DNA of 49,411 nt from Candidatus Rifleibacteriota bacterium (GTDB taxonomy: Bacteria; Muiribacteriota; Ozemobacteria; Ozemobacterales; Ozemobacteraceae): NCBI GenBank assembly GCA_905236675.1, contig CAJOND010000032.1, positions 1 through 49,411 of the forward strand, written 5' to 3'. The first letter of the stretch is position 1; each line of letters opens with the position of its first letter. Below the pieces are notes generated by a model. It searched no databases. It was given only the letters and a program-made list of their open reading frames with translations, and had not been told where the DNA came from. Below, in pieces: positions 45,336 through 49,411 of the stretch. The position numbers were made by a program, and so were the translations under genes.

Positions 45336-46721
45336 ATGAAAAATATAGATATTAAGAATAAAATATTTGTTAATAGAACATTAAATATGAATAATATAAA
45401 ACTTATAGGTTTTGATATGGATTATACTTTAGTTACTTATAACGTTCCTGAGTTTGAAGCCAAAACCTATGCAATTATAAAAAAGAAATTAATTAATGAT
45501 TATCTTTACCCAAAAGAAATTAACGATTTTGTCTTCGACCCTAATTTTATAATTCGAGGGCTTGTAATTGATACCGAAACAGGAAACTTTTTAAAAGTAA
45601 ATCGTTATGGATTTGTTAGAACGGCATCTCATGGTACATCCTTTTTTAATTTTGAAGAATTAAAATCAAAATACGGCGTATATAGTATAGATTTGACCGA
45701 TTCTAGATATAATATTGTTCATACTTTGTTCTCCAAAGCTGAAGGATGCTTGTTTGCACAATTAGTTGATTATTTTGATAAAAAGGAACATTCTCCAAAA
45801 TATAAAAAGATTTTTGATGATGTTAAAAGATGTTTGAATAATGCTCACATGGAGCAGGAATTAAAAGGCGATGTCGTATCACATCCAGAGAAATATTTAA
45901 TTCCAGATAGAAGAATAGTTGATGCTTTAATAAAGTTTAAAAAATTTGGAAAGAAATTAGCATTAATTACTAATTCCGATTATAATTATAGCAATAAAGT
46001 CATGAATTATTGTTTTGAAAAGTTTATTAATTCTTCATGGCAAAAAATATTTGACATTATTGTTGTTGCAGCAAATAAACCTTCTTTTTTTAAAGATAGC
46101 AATATGTTTTTAAAAGTTGATCCTAAAACAGGATTATTGTCTAACTTTTACGGCTCTTTAGAATGGAATGGAATTTATCAGGGTGGCAACGCAAACTATC
46201 TCGAAAAGAATTTTAATATTGATCCATCTGAAATATTATATTTAGGCGATCATATCCTTGGAGATGTTGTTACATTAAAAGAAACAATTGGTTGGAGAAC
46301 TGGTTTAGTTGTACAAGAATTAGAAGAAGAAGTTCCTATATTAGAAAAAACACAAGAAATCCATAAAATAATTGCTAAAAAAATGTTGGAAAAAGAACGT
46401 TTAGAAGATATTTCATTAGGTTATCGTGAAAAATTATGGCTTAAAGATAATGCAAAAGTGAATAGACAAAAATGGGATGAAATTAAAGAAAAAATGATGA
46501 AACTAGATGAAGAATTAAGAGATTTAATAACTCAAAGTCAGCAAGGATTTAATCCTTATTGGGGTGAAGTTATGAGAGCAGGAAATGAAGTTTCTAGATT
46601 TGCAGCCTTAGTTGAACGCTATGCTTGTATTTATATGTCGGGAATAGCAAATCTATATTATTATTCTCCCTATAAATACTTTAGATCTCAAAGGCGTCTA
46701 TTAGCTCATGATCCTAAATAG
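45336..46721 (+). CDS. HAD-superfamily purine-type 5'-nucleotidase (cN-II-like)
   Basis: A 461-residue cytosolic protein of the HAD-IG 5'-nucleotidase family, best known from eukaryotic cytosolic IMP/GMP nucleotidase. HAD motif I is GFDMDYTL (D27, D29), motif II is in LITNSDYNYSN, and motif IV is LYLGDHILGDV. Family segments VFDPNFIIRGLVIDTETGNFLKV and FYGSLEWNGIYQGGN are present. The C-terminal 100 residues are helical and charged. Short-spaced AAGGA precedes the ATG. It likely dephosphorylates nucleoside monophosphates; precise substrate not determined. Confidence 0.9.
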   Translation: MKNIDIKNKIFVNRTLNMNNIKLIGFDMDYTLVTYNVPEFEAKTYAIIKKKLINDYLYPKEINDFVFDPNFIIRGLVIDTETGNFLKVNRYGFVRTASHGTSFFNFEELKSKYGVYSIDLTDSRYNIVHTLFSKAEGCLFAQLVDYFDKKEHSPKYKKIFDDVKRCLNNAHMEQELKGDVVSHPEKYLIPDRRIVDALIKFKKFGKKLALITNSDYNYSNKVMNYCFEKFINSSWQKIFDIIVVAANKPSFFKDSNMFLKVDPKTGLLSNFYGSLEWNGIYQGGNANYLEKNFNIDPSEILYLGDHILGDVVTLKETIGWRTGLVVQELEEEVPILEKTQEIHKIIAKKMLEKERLEDISLGYREKLWLKDNAKVNRQKWDEIKEKMMKLDEELRDLITQSQQGFNPYWGEVMRAGNEVSRFAALVERYACIYMSGIANLYYYSPYKYFRSQRRLLAHDPK

Positions 46722-46748
46722 AAAAAAAGCAACATATGTTGCTTTTTT
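46722..46748. terminator. Bidirectional terminator
   Basis: The near-perfect palindrome AAAAAAGCAACAT/ATGTTGCTTTTTT follows the nucleotidase stop directly and faces the convergent membrane-protein gene ending at 46781. Confidence 0.85.
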
Positions 46749-46780
46749 CTCGTGTTTTATTCTATCACATTAAATTATTC

Positions 46781-47272
46781 TTATTCAGATGATTTTAAGT
46801 TAGATATATAATCATTTTTGTTAATAATATTTTTTATCCAAGTTATTGTAACAAGCAATAATGAAGTGACTGAACTTGATATTGCCCAAAATGCTCCAAC
46901 TCTAGGATTTTTGAAAACTTCTACAAAAAAGATGTCTATTACAGAACGATATAGTCCATTTTCTCCTAGCTCACGACCTAGTTCAATTGCATAATTATCA
47001 TAAAAAATAATTACTTCGTGAACTGAGAAGAAAGCAGCGAACAGACTAATAAAAAAAGCTGCAAAATAATTTCGTTTAAAAATACAAAGAATACCTATAA
47101 TTGCAAATAAACCAATGTATTTGCCCATTCCTAAATTATACCAATCTAATTCATTTATTGATATAAATTTAATTTTTATAGATATAATAAAAATTAAATA
47201 GCACAATATAGTTAAAAGATTTAAAAAAATGATGAGGGGGTCATATATTTTTTTTATTGTATTATCAGACAT
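46781..47272 (-). CDS. Hypothetical membrane protein with about four membrane segments
   Basis: A 163-residue protein from the ATG at 47272 (an in-frame TTG at 47281 is the alternative). Hydrophobic stretches lie at about 12-35, 51-65, 69-85 and 126-148. No motif or family is recognised. It starts 13 bp after the HTH regulator gene, so the two likely form an operon; whether the regulator controls it is unknown. Confidence 0.7.
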   Translation of the reverse strand: MSDNTIKKIYDPLIIFLNLLTILCYLIFIISIKIKFISINELDWYNLGMGKYIGLFAIIGILCIFKRNYFAAFFISLFAAFFSVHEVIIFYDNYAIELGRELGENGLYRSVIDIFFVEVFKNPRVGAFWAISSSVTSLLLVTITWIKNIINKNDYISNLKSSE

Positions 47273-47285
47273 TTTTTTCAACTTT

Positions 47286-47900
47286 TTATGATTCTAAATA
47301 CCTTCTTAGGCAAGGATTAGATAAAGCTGGAGATGGTGCTCCATTTATTCCACCTTTTTCATACTCAATATCTAATATTAGTTTAGGTGTTTTTATGGGT
47401 GAAACAATAGAAAAATATTGAATATTATTTTGGATACTTAAAGTTATATAACCATCATTAGCTAAAGCTTGTAAAATATTTTCAATAAAATCTACATCGT
47501 AACCTGTAACTATAGACAATTCTTTTTGATTATATGCGATTAGACGATTTGCTGGCCTTCCTGCATCAAAATCAAACTCTAATAATTTTTTGAATATAGG
47601 CCAGGTTTCTGGTCCATGTTTATCATTTAGTAATCGTGGTAAACCGGAATATTCTAACCATTTTGGCGAAGCAGTAGATAGTTTTTTTAGAGTATTTAAA
47701 CCTTTTTTCTTAATTATTTTAGCATTATTATTACTAGAAGAAAGTAATGGTTCTAAATCTGAATACTTTACACGCCAATCACTACCGACTTTTAAACCAG
47801 CTAACTTTCCAGATCTTAACCATCTTCTTAGAACTTCTGTATTTATTTTTAATAAGGCTGAAACTTCTTTTAAATTTAATAATTGTTCCTGAGTATCCAT
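47286..47900 (-). CDS. HTH regulator with excisionase-type DNA-binding domain
   Basis: A 204-residue protein. Residues 5-55 form an excisionase/MerR-like helix-turn-helix (LLNLKEVSALLKINTEVLRRWLRSGKL, then VGSDWRVKYSDLEPLL). After a Ser/Asn/Lys linker, a second domain at about 95-165 resembles a winged helix (NQKELSIVTGYDVDFIENIL, then LANDGYITLS). AAAGGGG lies five bases before the ATG. Its promoter region contains a palindrome and is shared with the divergent methyltransferase gene, as is common for autoregulators. No integrase or phage gene is nearby, so this is more likely a regulator than an excisionase. Confidence 0.78.
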   Translation of the reverse strand: MDTQEQLLNLKEVSALLKINTEVLRRWLRSGKLAGLKVGSDWRVKYSDLEPLLSSSNNNAKIIKKKGLNTLKKLSTASPKWLEYSGLPRLLNDKHGPETWPIFKKLLEFDFDAGRPANRLIAYNQKELSIVTGYDVDFIENILQALANDGYITLSIQNNIQYFSIVSPIKTPKLILDIEYEKGGINGAPSPALSNPCLRRYLES

Positions 47901-47921
47901 ATTTTCCCCTTTAATTTTTAA

Positions 47922-47951
47922 TTAATATCATATAATATGATTAAGTATCAA
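47922..47951 (-). promoter_or_regulatory. Promoter with embedded palindrome upstream of the HTH gene
   Basis: Minus strand TTGATA (47951-47946), 18-nt spacer, TATTAA (47927-47922), start near 47914. The spacer holds ATCATATAATATGAT (47927-47941), two 7-bp arms around one base, a plausible operator. On the plus strand the same palindrome contains TATAAT (47931-47936), a possible -10 box for the divergent methyltransferase. Confidence 0.5.
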
Positions 47952-47984
47952 GAAAATAATTAAGGTTTTATAAAAAAGTAAAAT

Positions 47985-48590
47985 ATGAATAATAATCTTT
48001 TAACATTTGAATCAATTGGACAATCAATTGTAGGACAAATATATCCATATATAATCAATGACTTAAGAACATATTACAAGGAATCATTTTCAAATAAAAA
48101 TATATTAGAAATTGGGACTGGACCTGGTTTTATTTTAATTCAACTATTAAAAGAAAAATTTACTCATGTTTATGGAATAGATATTTCATTAGATATGTTA
48201 ATTAAAGCATCAAATAGGATTCAAAATAAAGAAAAACTATTTTTAATTAATGCTAAGGCAGAAAAATTACCTTTTAAAAATGAAAGTATCGATATAATCT
48301 TAAGTAGAGGTTCTGTTTTTTTCTGGAAAGATATAGATAAATCTTTATGTGAGATTTATAGAGTTTTAAAACCAAACGGATTCTTATTAATTGGTGGCGG
48401 ATATGGAATTTCTACCCCTGAAAATTTAATATTGGATATTTCTAATTATTTTAAAAAAAATATTTCTAAAAATGAAAAACCAAAAATTGAAATAAATAAT
48501 GTTACAAACATTATGCAGAGGATAGGTGGAAAATTTGAGGTGATTGCAAAACCTAAACATGGTTTTTGGATAAGTTGGAGAAAATTTTAA
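47985..48590 (+). CDS. Class I SAM-dependent methyltransferase
   Basis: A 201-residue methyltransferase of the small-molecule/lipid type. SAM-binding LEIGTGPGFILIQLL, acidic end of strand 2 YGIDISLDML, then NAKAEKLPFKNESIDIILSRG and the post-motif EIYRVLKPNGFLLIGGG are visible. The C-terminal domain is short. The substrate is unknown. It lacks a nearby ribosome site. It is divergent from the HTH gene and convergent with the MgtC-like gene, with no gap between the stops. Confidence 0.85.
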   Translation: MNNNLLTFESIGQSIVGQIYPYIINDLRTYYKESFSNKNILEIGTGPGFILIQLLKEKFTHVYGIDISLDMLIKASNRIQNKEKLFLINAKAEKLPFKNESIDIILSRGSVFFWKDIDKSLCEIYRVLKPNGFLLIGGGYGISTPENLILDISNYFKKNISKNEKPKIEINNVTNIMQRIGGKFEVIAKPKHGFWISWRKF

Positions 48591-49277
48591 TTAATTATTA
48601 TCACTGACATAACCTAATGATTCAACGCCATAAACTTTTTGCATATCATTTAATATGGGAATCATATCTTTTTCCTTTATTGTCTTTATATAAAATTTTA
48701 TTTCTATAGTTTGGTTTATATCGTCTCTATTAATTGTTTTATTACGAAGAATTACATTATATCGATTTATTATTTTTTCTAATTCTAAAACAAAATCAAT
48801 TCTATTAATTCCTTTAATTGTAACAACCTTAGCAAGTTTTTCATAGAAAAATAAGGTTTCAATATAATTAAAGATACTTAATACAATAATTATAATAATT
48901 GTAGCTATTACTGAAGCTTTTAATAAACCACTCCCAGTAGTCAAACCAATTATAGCAGTTGTCCAAATAGATACAGCATTGGTTAATCCTCTGACGTTAC
49001 CATGCATATTGAAAATAACGGCAGCACCTAGGAACCCAACACCTGATATAACCTGTGCTGCTATTCTTTCAACATCCCCTAATGTACCATAATAAGAACT
49101 ATTAATTGAAATACACATAAAAATACAGCCACCAAGACAGAGTATAATATAGGTTCTTAGTCCTGCAGATTGTCCTTGATACTCTCTTTCAAGACCAATT
49201 AAGCCACCTAATAAAACAGAAACTAACATTCTTACAATTAAAGTGACTTCTGGTAAATGTGTACCAATTTGTTCCAT
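48591..49277 (-). CDS. MgtC/SapB-family membrane protein
   Basis: A 228-residue inner-membrane protein. The family core VSVLLGGLIGLEREYQGQ, then SAGLRTYIILCLGG, then QVISGVGFLGAAVIF and GLTNAVSIWTTAIIGLTTGSG is complete. About five membrane segments are followed by a soluble C-terminal domain of about 75 residues. Family members are linked to magnesium limitation and, in pathogens, to inhibition of the F-ATPase; a general role in ion homeostasis is the safe inference. GGA lies eight bases before the ATG. No Mg-responsive leader is visible. Confidence 0.92.
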   Translation of the reverse strand: MEQIGTHLPEVTLIVRMLVSVLLGGLIGLEREYQGQSAGLRTYIILCLGGCIFMCISINSSYYGTLGDVERIAAQVISGVGFLGAAVIFNMHGNVRGLTNAVSIWTTAIIGLTTGSGLLKASVIATIIIIIVLSIFNYIETLFFYEKLAKVVTIKGINRIDFVLELEKIINRYNVILRNKTINRDDINQTIEIKFYIKTIKEKDMIPILNDMQKVYGVESLGYVSDNN

Positions 49278-49323
49278 AAAACTATTCCAAAAATAAACTT
49301 GAATTATTTCTAAAAAAAGAAAA

Positions 49324-49350
49324 GAGCCAAGTTTTATTAAAACTTAGCTC
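49324..49350 (-). terminator. Intrinsic terminator after the partial gene at the right edge
   Basis: GAGC-C-AAGTTTT, loop ATT, AAAACTT-A-GCTC (49324-49350) forms a stem with one C/A mismatch. On the minus strand it is followed by TTTTCTTTTTTT. The stop codon of the edge gene lies within its first arm. Confidence 0.75.
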
Positions 49351-49411
49351 CTCTTTGCAAATTTATGAAGAAGATCAAGAGACTTTAAGTAATCTTCCAA
49401 GCTCGACGAAG
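49344..49411 (-). CDS. 3' end of an unidentified gene, partial
   Basis: An open frame enters from the right edge and ends at a TAA (49346-49344) inside a terminator stem. The visible 21 residues end in LEDYLKSLDLLHKFAKRS, a helical, ordinary protein C-terminus. Too short to identify; the adjoining terminator is the main support. Confidence 0.5.
   Translation of the reverse strand, partial: SSSLEDYLKSLDLLHKFAKRS

Noticed and set aside
47286..47900. Phage excisionase
   Set aside because: The HTH is of the excisionase type, but the protein has a second winged-helix-like domain and there is no integrase, attachment site or phage gene in the window.

Overview
The window is low-GC, densely packed bacterial chromosome. 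Housekeeping genes sit in it without their usual neighbours: rpoB-rpoC lack rplKAJL, while truA-rplM-rpsI and rplU-prp-rpmA form small clusters. Signal peptides, a lipobox protein, a periplasmic-type 5'-nucleotidase and a beta' subunit with a huge trigger-loop (SI3-type) insertion argue for a diderm-like bacterium. HydE/HydF, a type III glutamine synthetase and the absence of respiratory genes suggest a fermentative, hydrogen-metabolising anaerobe. The phylum cannot be settled from the sequence alone: beta' is not split as in Cyanobacteria, and little looks typically Firmicute apart from Prp and DUF1232.

Layout. (1) 1-9531, minus: the start and most of rpoC, then rpoB, behind a good promoter and a structured leader of about 220 nt. 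(2) 9595-17681, minus: a long compact run cdd, DUF1232, cheW, membrane protein, hydF, hydE, a CofG-like radical SAM/thioesterase fusion, a small protein, a secreted 5'-nucleotidase and rlmE. (3) 17821-21905, minus: a three-nuclease-domain Fe-S protein, truA, rplM, rpsI, terminator. (4) 22033-25405: a degenerate creatininase-family protein (plus) and two secreted proteins (minus). (5) 25675-31190: glnN (plus), TerB and Tim44-like/zinc-ribbon proteins (minus), rplU-prp-rpmA (plus). (6) 31190-33271: dihydropyrimidinase (minus) and a gene-poor stretch holding a 42-aa membrane peptide and an inverted-repeat block. (7) 33272-42146, plus: TPR/CFI-box protein, SpoIID-like protein, UvrD-type helicase, a frameshifted and active-site-degenerate 5'-nucleotidase homologue, a membrane diguanylate cyclase. 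(8) 42158-49411: lipoprotein, tandem amidohydrolases, a HAD-type 5'-nucleotidase, membrane protein plus HTH regulator divergent from a methyltransferase, MgtC-like protein, and the tail of one more gene.

Two themes recur. One is nucleotide and pyrimidine turnover: cytidine deaminase, dihydropyrimidinase-type enzyme, three 5'-nucleotidase-type proteins. The other is paralogy with loss of catalytic residues: the central domain of the triple nuclease, the second amidohydrolase, the second 5'-nucleotidase and the creatininase homologue all keep the fold signature but have lost metal ligands. Several genes lack a Shine-Dalgarno sequence, and at least two have promoters placed so that the mRNA would start at the start codon. 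No tRNA, rRNA, CRISPR array, transposase or prophage gene was found.
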